From positions 1 to 64,000 of the forward strand of contig JAFKGE010000019.1 of NCBI GenBank assembly GCA_017307865.1: a DNA stretch of 64,000 bases, written 5' to 3'. The DNA is from Burkholderiales bacterium. GTDB taxonomy: Bacteria; Pseudomonadota; Gammaproteobacteria; Burkholderiales; Burkholderiaceae_C. The notes under the pieces are model-generated. The model saw only the letters and a list, made by a program, of their open reading frames with translations. It was not told the origin of the DNA and ran no database searches. Below are positions 21,172 through 29,452 of this stretch, in pieces. The translations under genes were made by a program, and so were the position numbers. How positions within the stretch are numbered: position 1 is the stretch's first letter; each line of letters starts with the position of its first letter.

Positions 21172-23523
21172 ATGACCAAGATCGTCGGCGAATTGGATCT
21201 GAGCCAGATCCCCGAGACGGAATACAAGCCCGAACTGGAACTGCGCGTGGCCGTGGTGCGCGAGGATGGCATCCTCGACTCGACCGTCGTCAAGCCGGCC
21301 GGCGCCAAGCAGCGGCGCCTGCCCTTCGAGGTCGAGTTCACGCCGCCTGTGCTGCCCGGCGCACACCGGCCGTGCCCCGTGGTGCTGCTGGCCGGCCCCA
21401 ACCTGAGCGATCGCGAATTTCTGGCGCTGGATACCGTCCGCCATGTGGTGGACTTGGGCGCCCCGGCCGAGCGCGCGTCGACCCGAGCGGCGTCCACCGC
21501 CGCGGCGCAATTGAAGATCGGCCCGATCGAGGTCGAAGCGTCCATCTACCGTTGCTGGATCCTCTGCTGTCGCACCTTCACCATCAACGGCCGCATCGTC
21601 TGTCGCCATTGGCAATACGACCCCAGGCGCCATCGCTGGACCCATTGCGACGAGCCCGTGCCCGGCGCCGTGATCGAGGCTTGGGACGTCGACCGCTTCT
21701 GGTGGTGGTACTGGCGCGACGAGATCGTCAGCGCCACCAGCGATATCAACGGCAACTTCCACATGACGTTCCGCTGGTGCTGCCTGCGCTGGCGCCCGTG
21801 GCTGCGGCCCAACCCGGCGATCGACCCGGAAATCTTGGCGCGCATCCAGCACTTGCTGGCCGCAGCGCAACTGCCGCTGCCGACAATCCCGCCCGGCCCC
21901 GATCCGGACCCGGTGGTATTCCAGCGCCTGCTGGGCGGCGCGGCCAACCTGCCGGGGCCGGTGCTGGCGGCGGCCACCACGCACGGCGCGGCGAGCTTGC
22001 CCGCCTTGCAGCAGCCGGCTGCCACGCTGTCGGCGCAAGCCCTGCGCGCCATGTTGCCGGCCTCGGCCGAGCTGGCGGCGCTGCGCGTGTGGCCGTGGTG
22101 GGACTGGGATGACTGCGCGCCGGATGTGGTGTTCCGTGCCACGCAGCGCTGCGACGGGCGCGTCAGCGTGATCTACGAGGAGTCGAACGCGCAGACGCGC
22201 TGGGACATCCCGACCACGCTGAACGTCACCCTGATTGCCAACGACCTGGCCTGCTGCCTGCCGAGCTGCCGCGACCCGGAATGTCCCGAATGTCTGAAGC
22301 TCACCCAAGTCGGCTGTACGCCCGTCAATTTGATCAGTGCCAACGCCGGCCCGCCCGATCTGCGCGGCTACGCGCGCGTCGCGGCAGCTGATGCCGATCC
22401 GTGGAAGGACAACCCGTTCTGTGACGCGCTGCGCGTTCGCGGTGGGGTGGGATGGGACGTGGACTACTTCAAGGTGCAGTACTCGAAGGACGGTGCGCCG
22501 TGGGCCGATTTGCCGGTGGCGGCGTTTGCCGGCTACTCGCGCCGCTACTGGGACGGCAGCGTCTTCTCGCCCGGCATCGACTTCTCGCCGAAGAACCACA
22601 GCGGCCAGACGGTGATCATGACCCGCCGCCACTACGAACAGCTCAATCCCAGCGTCCCGCGCTTCGGCGGCCAGGTGGTGTGGGACGACTACGACTCGCT
22701 GTTCACCTTCGACACCACGCAGCCGGGCCTGGCGCCGGACGGGCTGTACGAATTGCGCTTTGTCGGCTGGGCGGCCGACGCCGCCGACAAGCTGATCGCG
22801 ACCAGCGAGCGCATTTTGCCCACCTGCGGCCAGGACACGGCCGAGCGCGTGTTCCTGCGCATCGACAACCAGGCGCGCGTGCATCCGGGTCCGTCGCTGC
22901 TGGCGCCGTGCAAGATTCCGCACGGGCTGGAATGCAACCCCGTGACCTTGTCCTGCGGCCTGATCCACCATTACACGGTCGAGCCCGACTGCTACATCCG
23001 CGAGATCTGGAAGAACGAGGGCCAGCCCGGCCAGGCTTGCGTTTCGGCCTGCGACATCGTGCGCCTGGAACCCACCGACACGCTGACCATTCACTTCAGC
23101 GTGACCTGCCCGCCCACCGTCCAGGATGGGCACTTGGGCGGCTACTGGCTGCGCGCGGAATACGGCGCCAGTCAGGCCTTCTACATCGTCGACTCCGGCG
23201 GCAGCATCGGCACGCTCGCGGGTGATCCAACGCCTGAGTTTGGCCCCGGCTACAGCCAGGCGCTGGCGCAGGGCGCGCTGCGCCCGCACTGGAATGGCGG
23301 TGACTTCAAGGTCACGCTGCACGGTTCGGACTTTCCGCTGTGCTGCGCCTATCTGCTGCGCCTGTGGGCCTGGAAGCGCACCACGAGTGGCTGCTCCGAT
23401 CCGACGGTGACGCATTTCAACCAGTTCGAGCTGACCTTCACGGTGCTGCGTCCGGAGCTGTGCGGCGAGTTGTGCCCGCCGACGCGGGATCCTGCGGAGG
23501 GCGATGGAGGCAAGCCAAGATGA
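21172..23523 (+). CDS. Large cysteine-rich protein of unknown function
   Basis: The 783-residue product begins MTKIVGELDLSQIPETEYKP, with GAGGAG seven bases before the ATG. There is no signal peptide or membrane segment. I count about 30 cysteines, many in pairs or clusters (CWILCC, WCCLRW, ACCLPSCRDPECPEC, LCGELCPP). Residues about 155-205 (PGAVIEAWDVDRFWWWYW, then SATSDINGNFHMTF) look like a transthyretin/carboxypeptidase-regulatory beta-sandwich. The rest is rich in Trp, Pro and predicted strands and may be several more beta domains. I do not recognise the family. A metal-binding or intermolecular cross-linked structural protein is possible but not shown. Confidence 0.75.
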   Translation: MTKIVGELDLSQIPETEYKPELELRVAVVREDGILDSTVVKPAGAKQRRLPFEVEFTPPVLPGAHRPCPVVLLAGPNLSDREFLALDTVRHVVDLGAPAERASTRAASTAAAQLKIGPIEVEASIYRCWILCCRTFTINGRIVCRHWQYDPRRHRWTHCDEPVPGAVIEAWDVDRFWWWYWRDEIVSATSDINGNFHMTFRWCCLRWRPWLRPNPAIDPEILARIQHLLAAAQLPLPTIPPGPDPDPVVFQRLLGGAANLPGPVLAAATTHGAASLPALQQPAATLSAQALRAMLPASAELAALRVWPWWDWDDCAPDVVFRATQRCDGRVSVIYEESNAQTRWDIPTTLNVTLIANDLACCLPSCRDPECPECLKLTQVGCTPVNLISANAGPPDLRGYARVAAADADPWKDNPFCDALRVRGGVGWDVDYFKVQYSKDGAPWADLPVAAFAGYSRRYWDGSVFSPGIDFSPKNHSGQTVIMTRRHYEQLNPSVPRFGGQVVWDDYDSLFTFDTTQPGLAPDGLYELRFVGWAADAADKLIATSERILPTCGQDTAERVFLRIDNQARVHPGPSLLAPCKIPHGLECNPVTLSCGLIHHYTVEPDCYIREIWKNEGQPGQACVSACDIVRLEPTDTLTIHFSVTCPPTVQDGHLGGYWLRAEYGASQAFYIVDSGGSIGTLAGDPTPEFGPGYSQALAQGALRPHWNGGDFKVTLHGSDFPLCCAYLLRLWAWKRTTSGCSDPTVTHFNQFELTFTVLRPELCGELCPPTRDPAEGDGGKPR

Positions 23524-23550
23524 CGCGCGAAGCATGGCGCGAGCAGCACG

Positions 23551-23940
23551 ATGCAGGTGTCGACGGCCGTGAACGCGCTGAACCCTTGGTTGGCGTTTGC
23601 GCTGGCAGCGCTGGCGACTTGGCGCGTCACGCACCTGCTGGCCGAGGAGGACGGCCCGGGGGGGTTGGTTCTGCAGTTGCGCATGCGGCTGGGGGCCGGC
23701 AAGCTGGGGGCCTTGATGGATTGCTTTCAGTGCCTGTCGCTGTGGATCGCCATGCCGTTTGCCTTTGCCCTCGCGCATTCGGTGGCGGGATGGATCTTGG
23801 CTTGGTTGGCGCTGTCGGGCGCGGCCTGCCTGTTCGAGCGCATCGGCGCGGCGCACCCGCCGTGGCCGGGCGAGCCCTTGCATTTCCCGGAGAACAACCA
23901 TGAGCTGTTGCGGTCAAGGACGAATGGCCCTGAAAGCTAG
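23551..23940 (+). CDS. DUF1360-like small membrane protein
   Basis: This is a 129-residue protein with two or three hydrophobic segments. The pattern WRVTHLLAEEDGPGG, then CFQCLSLWIA, resembles DUF1360 membrane proteins (Thr-His-Leu-Leu, Glu-Asp-Gly-Pro, and CxxC-x-S-[LV]-W). The CxxC would face the membrane interface. It starts 27 bases after the large Cys-rich gene and overlaps the next small gene, so it is probably co-expressed. The function of the family is unknown; some members occur in phages. Confidence 0.7.
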   Translation: MQVSTAVNALNPWLAFALAALATWRVTHLLAEEDGPGGLVLQLRMRLGAGKLGALMDCFQCLSLWIAMPFAFALAHSVAGWILAWLALSGAACLFERIGAAHPPWPGEPLHFPENNHELLRSRTNGPES

Positions 23941-24175
23941 TCAAGCGGCAACCACGTCGGCCCCGCCACGAACATGGCTCGGCGCTCAGGTGCGTGCAAC
24001 CCCGCCGCCCGGCGTGGGCGTTCCGCTGCGCTATCTGGGTGTCGCCCCCGTCGTGGTGCGCGGCGCCGTCACCGGTGCGGCCTACTCGTTTGCCGGTGGT
24101 CGCGGCACTCAGACCGTGGATGCGCGCGATGTGCCCGGTTTGTTGAAGAAGGGTGTTTTCCGCAGTGGCGGTTGA
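23900..24175 (+). CDS. Small protein MSCCGQ-, unknown function
   Basis: This is a 91-residue protein whose ATG (23900) overlaps the end of the DUF1360-like gene. It begins MSCCGQGRMALKASQ, continues with a Pro/Ala/Thr-rich linker, then a compact domain RYLGVAPVVVRGAVTGAAYS and VDARDVPGLLKKGVFRS. I recall small proteins with this CCGQ head and the 'RGxVTGxxYxF ... VDxRDxxxLL' tail from phage-related gene sets, where their role is also unclear. AGAACAACC precedes the start; a stronger ribosome site (AAGGAG) follows it for the next gene. Confidence 0.65.
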   Translation: MSCCGQGRMALKASQAATTSAPPRTWLGAQVRATPPPGVGVPLRYLGVAPVVVRGAVTGAAYSFAGGRGTQTVDARDVPGLLKKGVFRSGG

Positions 24176-24186
24176 AGGAGAAAGTC

Positions 24187-24684
24187 ATGAGCACGAAACT
24201 GGACGATCCCAAAAAATTGGCCGAACTCAAGAAACAACTCGAGGCGTTGGCGGGGCATGAAATTGATGCCAGCCCGCAGCAAATCATCAGGTTCCGCTAT
24301 CCGGTCAGTTCGAGCACTTCCGCCGATGGCAGCACGACGTGGCGCAACATTTTCTTCCCAGGCAAGAGTTGCAGCGACGCGAACCTGCTGGACGTGGATG
24401 GTGCCGGTTGGACGGGGTCCAATGGCCAGCAGACCTTTTTGTTGAGCGACGTCCTGTGCTGGTCGAGCTTCATCTTTGCCTACCCAGCCAACGTGGTGGC
24501 CACGGCACGCGGCGCCAGCCCGTTCATCCTGACCACCGACTACCACACGGTCGGCCCCGCGCCGGGCACGTTGAATACCGACCTGCAGATCACCGTGTAT
24601 GCGTGGCAGCCGGGCGGGGCTCCCGCGCCGGGCGTCTCGTTCGACTGGCGCTGCCGTGTGGTCTCGGTGCCGATCATCTTCTGA
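24187..24684 (+). CDS. 165-residue beta-rich protein, unknown function
   Basis: AAGGAGAAAGTC precedes the ATG at 24187. The first 30 residues are a charged helix (LDDPKKLAELKKQLEALAG), and the rest is predicted beta-strand with NIFFPGKSC, WTGSNGQQTF and a C-terminal LQITVYAWQPGG-containing sheet. There is no signal peptide. I do not recognise the family; a single jelly-roll-like or lectin-like domain with an N-terminal helix is the simplest guess. It is tightly spaced within the same-strand cluster. Confidence 0.7.
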   Translation: MSTKLDDPKKLAELKKQLEALAGHEIDASPQQIIRFRYPVSSSTSADGSTTWRNIFFPGKSCSDANLLDVDGAGWTGSNGQQTFLLSDVLCWSSFIFAYPANVVATARGASPFILTTDYHTVGPAPGTLNTDLQITVYAWQPGGAPAPGVSFDWRCRVVSVPIIF

Positions 24685-24772
24685 TGTCCGAGGCGTGGGT
24701 CGGCGCGCCGGCATCGCGGCGAGCCGCACCCGCTCCAGCCTGTTTCATTCGTCTTCCGACAGGAGGCTCATC

Positions 24773-26077
24773 ATGGCCACGCCCGCCGACTCTGCCAATC
24801 CCACGGTTGCCTGCTGTCCGGCGCTCGCGCCCGATGGCGTGTGCGACGAGTTGGACTTTTTCTATCGCCTGACCTCTTGGACCACGGTGGTCGGCCGGCC
24901 GGGAACGGTTGCGCCGGCACCGATCCCGGTGGAGGTCAAGCTGCACTTTCATCTCAAGCGCTGCCGCGGGCCGCTGGCGCTGGGCGACCTGCTGTACACC
25001 ACCACGCTGCTGCCCGGCGAGAAGGTGCGGCTGTTCACCTCGGACCGGCGCAGCAAGTTCACCTTCGACAGTGAAAGCAAGTTCGGCTATCGCAATTCAC
25101 AGTCGTCGGAAGAGTCCTTTTTCATGCAGCAGATGAGCGACTCGCTGTTCGACGTCAACTCGCGCGACACGGCGCATTCGAGCAACCAGTCCCATTCGCA
25201 CGTGGACGGCAAGGCCGACGCCGGGGTGAACATCTTCGGTCTGGGCGGCTCGGCCAGCATGAGCGGCAACTTCGATGCCAACTCCGTGTCGGATTTTCTC
25301 GGTGAGCACAGTGCCCACGCGCACTCGTCCGCGCGCGCCGCCGAAATGGGCGTGCGCAAGGCCTCCAGCGTGTCGATCGGCGAGGCGCAAAGCCGTACCC
25401 ACACCGAAAGCGAATCGCAGGACCACTACGAGTCGGCCTCGCGCGAGTTTCAAAACGGCAACGACTGCCACGCCCTCACGTTCTATTTCTACCAGATCAA
25501 CAAGACGCAGACCATCAGCTACACGCTGGAATCGGTCGACCTGCGTGCCATGATGGATACGGACCCGGCCAGCGACTTCACGCGCGTCGCCGCCAACCCG
25601 CTGGAGCCGAGCACCGGCGTGGGGGTGCTGTCCAACAGTGTGCTGTCGACCGACGCCAACCGCCGCTCGACCTACCTGGAGGCGGCCACCAGCGTCGCCG
25701 GCAGCGATCGCCTGGCCGCGGGCGTTGCCCTGCGCCAGCAGATTCCCGTGCTGGCCGCCGCCGTGCGGGCGCAGGCGCTCAAGCAGGTGCAGGGCGACTT
25801 GGTCAAGGCGGGGTTGCTTGATGTGGGCGGCAAGGTGTCGGCCGACGCGCAGCAGCGCTACTCGTTCACGCGTCAGTCCTCACTGCCCACGCCCGGCGTG
25901 CTGGTCAAGGGGTGCCTGGACGAATGCAACGTGTGCGAGTCCACACGCCTGCAGTCGATCGAACTTGACATCGAGCGCAAGCAATTGGAAAACGCCTTGC
26001 TGCAAAAGCAAATCACCTTGCTGGAGCAGTCACAGGAGTATCGCTGCTGCCCGCCGGCGCCCCTGATCGAGTCCTGA
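24773..26077 (+). CDS. 434-residue protein with Ser/His-rich centre and coiled-coil end, unknown function
   Basis: AGGAGG precedes the ATG at 24773. Residues about 20-110 form an ordered domain (CDELDFFYRLTSW, LALGDLLYTTTLLPGEKVRL, FTSDRRSKFTFDSES). Residues about 115-230 are rich in Ser, His, Ala and Glu (SHSHVDGKAD, HSAHAHSSARAAEMG). An ordered block follows with FYFYQINKTQTISYTLESVD. The last 40 residues include CLDECNVCEST and a predicted coiled coil (LDIERKQLENALLQKQITLL). No signal peptide. The composition suggests a fibrous or assembly-forming protein, but this is inference and the family is unknown to me. Confidence 0.75.
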   Translation: MATPADSANPTVACCPALAPDGVCDELDFFYRLTSWTTVVGRPGTVAPAPIPVEVKLHFHLKRCRGPLALGDLLYTTTLLPGEKVRLFTSDRRSKFTFDSESKFGYRNSQSSEESFFMQQMSDSLFDVNSRDTAHSSNQSHSHVDGKADAGVNIFGLGGSASMSGNFDANSVSDFLGEHSAHAHSSARAAEMGVRKASSVSIGEAQSRTHTESESQDHYESASREFQNGNDCHALTFYFYQINKTQTISYTLESVDLRAMMDTDPASDFTRVAANPLEPSTGVGVLSNSVLSTDANRRSTYLEAATSVAGSDRLAAGVALRQQIPVLAAAVRAQALKQVQGDLVKAGLLDVGGKVSADAQQRYSFTRQSSLPTPGVLVKGCLDECNVCESTRLQSIELDIERKQLENALLQKQITLLEQSQEYRCCPPAPLIES

Positions 26078-26189
26078 CGTCCACGCATCGTCGCCCGAGC
26101 TCCCAGTTGGCTGCCGTTGGCGATCCATGGTCTTGGGCGATCGACACGTCGTCGGGCCGCTTCTGTTCTTGCTCGCGAAGGAGTGCGCC

Positions 26190-26936
26190 ATGTCCAACAT
26201 CCACGTTGCCGTGATCAATGCCAGCACCGTATTGAACGCCGATCAGGTCAAGGCGACCTTGCCGGCCCTGCAGACCCAGGTGCACCGCGATTTCGCACCG
26301 GCCTGGGGGGTGGATGCCGACTTGAGCTTTGTCCCCCCTGGCAGCAAGCCGCCGCCCACGGCTTGGTGGCTGACCGTGCTGGACGATTCGGACCAGGCCT
26401 CGGCGTTGGGCTATCACGAGACCACCAACGAAGGGCTGCCGCTGGCGAAAGTGTTCGCACGCACGGCGATGCAGGACGGCGTGAACTGGACCGTGACGGC
26501 CAGTCACGAATTGTTGGAGATGCTGGCCGACCCGGAGATCAACCTGACCGTGTTCGTGCAACCCACGGATACCACCGGAACCTTGTATGCCTACGAAGTG
26601 TGCGACGCCTGCGAGGCAGATCAATACGGGTACGCGATCCAGGGGGTGCACGTATCTGACTTTGTGTATCCGGCCTGGTTCGAGTCGTCGCGGCCGACGG
26701 CGCGCACCCAGTTCGACTTCGGCTCCCATCTGCATGCGCCGCTGCCGCATTTGCTGCCCGGTGGTTACATCGGCGCGTTCGATGTGGGTTCGGGCTCGGG
26801 CTGGCATCAGGTGACTGCCATGCGCGGTCACGCAATCAAGGGCATGCGACATGCCCTTGCGCCCAAGGGAAGCCGCCGCGATCGGCGAGCCATCGGGCGT
26901 GCGCGGTGGTTGACCAGCACCGTTCAGTTCGGTTGA
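26190..26936 (+). CDS. 248-residue protein with a SHELLE motif, unknown function
   Basis: GAAGGAG precedes the ATG at 26190. The protein begins MSNIHVAVINASTVL and has a central TASHELLEMLADPEINL motif, with a Tyr/Cys-rich YAYEVCDACEADQYGYAI segment about 25 residues later and VSDFVYPAWFESS after that. A His-Glu-x-x-Glu helix followed by an acidic/Cys segment could bind a metal, as in metallopeptidases, but it is not the classical HExxH. I recall similar 'SHE-(I/V/L)-LE-(M/L)-(I/L)-(A/V)-DP' proteins annotated only as hypothetical. No export signal; the basic last 30 residues are probably disordered. Confidence 0.7.
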   Translation: MSNIHVAVINASTVLNADQVKATLPALQTQVHRDFAPAWGVDADLSFVPPGSKPPPTAWWLTVLDDSDQASALGYHETTNEGLPLAKVFARTAMQDGVNWTVTASHELLEMLADPEINLTVFVQPTDTTGTLYAYEVCDACEADQYGYAIQGVHVSDFVYPAWFESSRPTARTQFDFGSHLHAPLPHLLPGGYIGAFDVGSGSGWHQVTAMRGHAIKGMRHALAPKGSRRDRRAIGRARWLTSTVQFG

Positions 26937-26978
26937 ACGCGCGCGTTTGTGAAGTAACGGAAAGGAAGGCCAGGCAAA

Positions 26979-27110
26979 CTGAAAATCGAAGTCGATGTTG
27001 CTGCAGGCCGGCCCAACCCGGTCTGGGTCATCGCCGACGACACAGAGCGGAAGCAACTCATCAAGGCGATCACCCAAGTGAGCGCGGTGCAGAAAGGACG
27101 GCATCCGTGA
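26979..27110 (+). pseudogene. Remnant of a KIEVDVxxGRPNP-family protein
   Basis: A 43-codon open stretch begins with CTG (26979) after AAAGGAAGG and reads (L)KIEVDVAAGRPNPVWVI, DDTERKQLIKAIT and stops at 27108-27110. It resembles the N-terminus of a family of hypothetical proteins that start 'MKI.VDVFSGRPNP.W'. The usual ATG is CTG here, and everything after about 35 residues is lost, so it is most likely decayed. A functional mini-protein with a CTG start cannot be excluded. It directly follows the SHELLE gene on the same strand. Confidence 0.45.
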
Positions 27111-27143
27111 CAATGGCAAATCCCCGATTGCTGGTTCGAGTCC

Positions 27144-28178
27144 ATGCTTTGCTTTGTCACCCCCGAGCAGGCGCTGCACGCGCCCGCCGACGAGTTTTTC
27201 CGCGGCCAGCGCGTGCCCTGCCTGGAGAACCCCACGCGCGCCCACTTTGTCGAAGACGCTCTGCGCGCGCGCGGCCATGCGTTGCGCACGCCCACGGTGG
27301 ACAGCACGCCGTTGCTGGCGCAGGTGCATGCGCCGCGCTACGTCGATTTTTTGCGCGGCGCGTGGGATGACTGGCTGGCGCTGGATGCGGCCAACGCCCA
27401 GCGGCAGCCCTTTCCCAGCGTATGGCCGGTGCGCACGCTGCGCAGCGACGTCGAGCCGGCCAACTTCGTGGCGCGGCTGGGCCTTTATTCGATGGACAAC
27501 GGCAGCCCCATGGTGGCAGGCACCTGGAGCGCTGCCAAGGCCGCGGCCGATGCAGCGGCCAGCGCGGCGCAGGCGCTGCTGGCGGGCGAGCGCGCGGTGT
27601 TCTGCGCCACGCGCCCGCCGGGCCACCACGCGGGGCCGGACTTCATGGGCGGCTATTGCTTCATCAACAACGCCGCCGTGTGCGCGCAGGCGCTGCGCGA
27701 CGGCGGCGCGGCACGCGTGGCGGTGCTGGACGTGGACTACCACCACGGCAACGGCACGCAGGCCATTTTTTATGAACGCGCCGACGTGCTGTTCACCAGC
27801 ATCCATGGCGACCCGCGCACCGAGTATCCGTTCTACCTGGGCCACGCCGACGAGACCGGCGCCGGCGCGGGGCAGGGCTTCAACCTGAACCTGCCCTTGC
27901 CCGCCGGCAGCACGGTGGCCGTGTGGTTCGACGCGCTGGAGCACGCGCTGGCGCGCATCGTGCGCCACGGTGCCGACGCGCTGGTGGTGTCGCTGGGGCT
28001 GGATACCTTTGCCGGCGACCCGATCAGCACCTTCCAGCTGCAGGCGGACGACTTCACGCGCCTGGGCGCGCGGCTGCAAGGCCTGGGACTGCCCACGGCC
28101 TTCATCCTCGAAGGCGGTTATGCCGCGGCCGAACTGGGGCACAACGCCGCGCAGGTGCTGCAGGGCTTCGAGTCGTGA
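27144..28178 (+). CDS. Class II histone-deacetylase-like amidohydrolase
   Basis: This is a 344-residue zinc amidohydrolase of the acetylpolyamine amidohydrolase/HDAC superfamily. Visible features are the catalytic His pair in RPPGHHAG, the zinc ligands in [24 protein letters not shown], and the third metal Asp in [10 protein letters not shown], with [10 protein letters not shown] near the end. It removes acetyl groups from polyamines or related amines; the substrate is not fixed by the sequence. Its stop overlaps the start of an FAD oxidoreductase gene (GTGA), implying coupled expression. Confidence 0.92.
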   Translation: MLCFVTPEQALHAPADEFFRGQRVPCLENPTRAHFVEDALRARGHALRTPTVDSTPLLAQVHAPRYVDFLRGAWDDWLALDAANAQRQPFPSVWPVRTLRSDVEPANFVARLGLYSMDNGSPMVAGTWSAAKAAADAAASAAQALLAGERAVFCATRPPGHHAGPDFMGGYCFINNAAVCAQALRDGGAARVAVLDVDYHHGNGTQAIFYERADVLFTSIHGDPRTEYPFYLGHADETGAGAGQGFNLNLPLPAGSTVAVWFDALEHALARIVRHGADALVVSLGLDTFAGDPISTFQLQADDFTRLGARLQGLGLPTAFILEGGYAAAELGHNAAQVLQGFES

Positions 28179-29344
28179 GCGCAGAGCAGGTCGACACGGT
28201 GGTCATCGGCGCCGGCGTGGTCGGCCTGGCCGTGGCGCGCGCGCTGGCGCTGGCCGGGCGCGAGGTGCTGGTGCTGGAGGCGTGCGAGACCTTCGGTACC
28301 CAGACCAGCTCGCGCAACAGCGAGGTGATCCACGCCGGCATCTACTACCCGCCGGGCTCGCTCAAAAGCCGGCTGTGCGTGCCGGGCCGGCAGATGCTGT
28401 ACGACTATTGCGCCGAGCGCGGCATCGGCCACCGGCGCTGCGGCAAGCTGATCGTGGCCAGCGGCGCCGGCCAGATCGACGAGTTGCGCGCCATCCAGCA
28501 GCGTGCCGGCGCCAACGGCGTCGATGACCTGCAATGGCTGACGCGCGACGAGGCGCTGGCGCTGGAGCCGGCGCTGAACTGCGACGCGGCGCTGCTGTCG
28601 CCTTCGACCGGCATCGTCGACAGCCACGGCCTCATGCAGGCACTGCTGGGCGACGTGGAGAACGCGGGTGGCGTGCTGGCCGTGCATTCCAAGGCAAATT
28701 GGCTTGCAGCGCTTGATGGACAAGCGCGAGCAGCTATAAAAATAGGGATTTCCACGGCCGGCCAGGAGGGCGACGAACTGGAGCTGCAAGCCCGCCAGGT
28801 CGTCAACGCCGCCGGCCTGGGCGCCATCGCGCTGGCGCACCGCACGCGGGGCCTGGCGCCGCGCCACCGGCCGCCGCTGCCCACGCGTTGGGCCAAGGGC
28901 AACTACTTCAGCCTGGCGGGCCGCGCGCCCTTTACGCACCTGATCTACCCGGTGGTCGAGCGCGATTCGCCCAGCCTGGGCGTGCATCTGACGCTGGACC
29001 TGGGTGGGCAAGCCAAGTTCGGCCCCGACGTGCAGTGGCAGGATTCGCCGGGCGACTACGGCGTGGATGCGGCGCGCGCCGACGCTTTCTACGACGAGGT
29101 GCGCCGCTACTGGCCGGGCCTGCCCGATGGCGCGCTGCAGGCGGGCTACGCCGGCATCCGCCCCAAGCTGACCGGGCCCGGCGAGCCGGCGGCCGACTTC
29201 GTCATCCAGGGGCCGCGCCGACACGGCGTGCCCGGCCTGGTCAACCTGCTGGGCATCGAGTCGCCGGGGCTGACCAGCTGCCTGGCGATCGGACGGGCGG
29301 TGGTGGCCGAACTGGGGCAGGGTGGCACGCCGTTGCCGGCTTGA
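28175..29344 (+). CDS. FAD-dependent oxidoreductase, LhgO/DAAO-like
   Basis: The 389-residue protein starts at GTG 28175, overlapping the preceding stop. It has the FAD-binding [17 protein letters not shown], the [19 protein letters not shown] segment typical of L-2-hydroxyglutarate oxidase-like enzymes, [31 protein letters not shown] and a C-terminal [14 protein letters not shown]. It probably oxidises a 2-hydroxy acid or amine. Residues about 173-191 ([15 protein letters not shown]) are encoded by an in-frame dispersed repeat. The overlap with the HDAC-like gene suggests a joint pathway, perhaps deacetylation followed by oxidation. Confidence 0.87.
   Translation: MSAEQVDTVVIGAGVVGLAVARALALAGREVLVLEACETFGTQTSSRNSEVIHAGIYYPPGSLKSRLCVPGRQMLYDYCAERGIGHRRCGKLIVASGAGQIDELRAIQQRAGANGVDDLQWLTRDEALALEPALNCDAALLSPSTGIVDSHGLMQALLGDVENAGGVLAVHSKANWLAALDGQARAAIKIGISTAGQEGDELELQARQVVNAAGLGAIALAHRTRGLAPRHRPPLPTRWAKGNYFSLAGRAPFTHLIYPVVERDSPSLGVHLTLDLGGQAKFGPDVQWQDSPGDYGVDAARADAFYDEVRRYWPGLPDGALQAGYAGIRPKLTGPGEPAADFVIQGPRRHGVPGLVNLLGIESPGLTSCLAIGRAVVAELGQGGTPLPA
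28691..28746. repeat. Dispersed GATAGCTG-GCGCTTG repeat inside the FAD oxidoreductase gene
   Basis: TTGGCTTGCAGCGCTTGATG, then GACAAGCGCGAGCAGCTATA, forms the full core with its fold-back arms (GCGCTTG / CAAGCGC). The copy is among the least diverged in the window, so it looks recent. The reading frame is kept. Confidence 0.85.
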
Positions 29345-29423
29345 CCGCAGCTTGGTTTGCATGAGGTGTTGAAGGCGGCCGCAAGTGTTCGCGGTTCGGA
29401 CGAACAGCTTGGCGCCAGCAAAC

Positions 29424-29439
29424 CGGACAATTTTGTCCG
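29424..29439. promoter_or_regulatory. Palindrome CGGACAA-TT-TTGTCCG, likely TetR operator
   Basis: A perfect 7-bp inverted repeat with a two-base centre lies 14 bases before the tetR start and abuts a possible -10 box (GATAAT, 29439-29444). This is the usual place and size for a TetR-family operator, so the regulator probably represses itself and the following pump genes. Confidence 0.65.
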
Positions 29440-29452
29440 ATAATTCGCCGTC

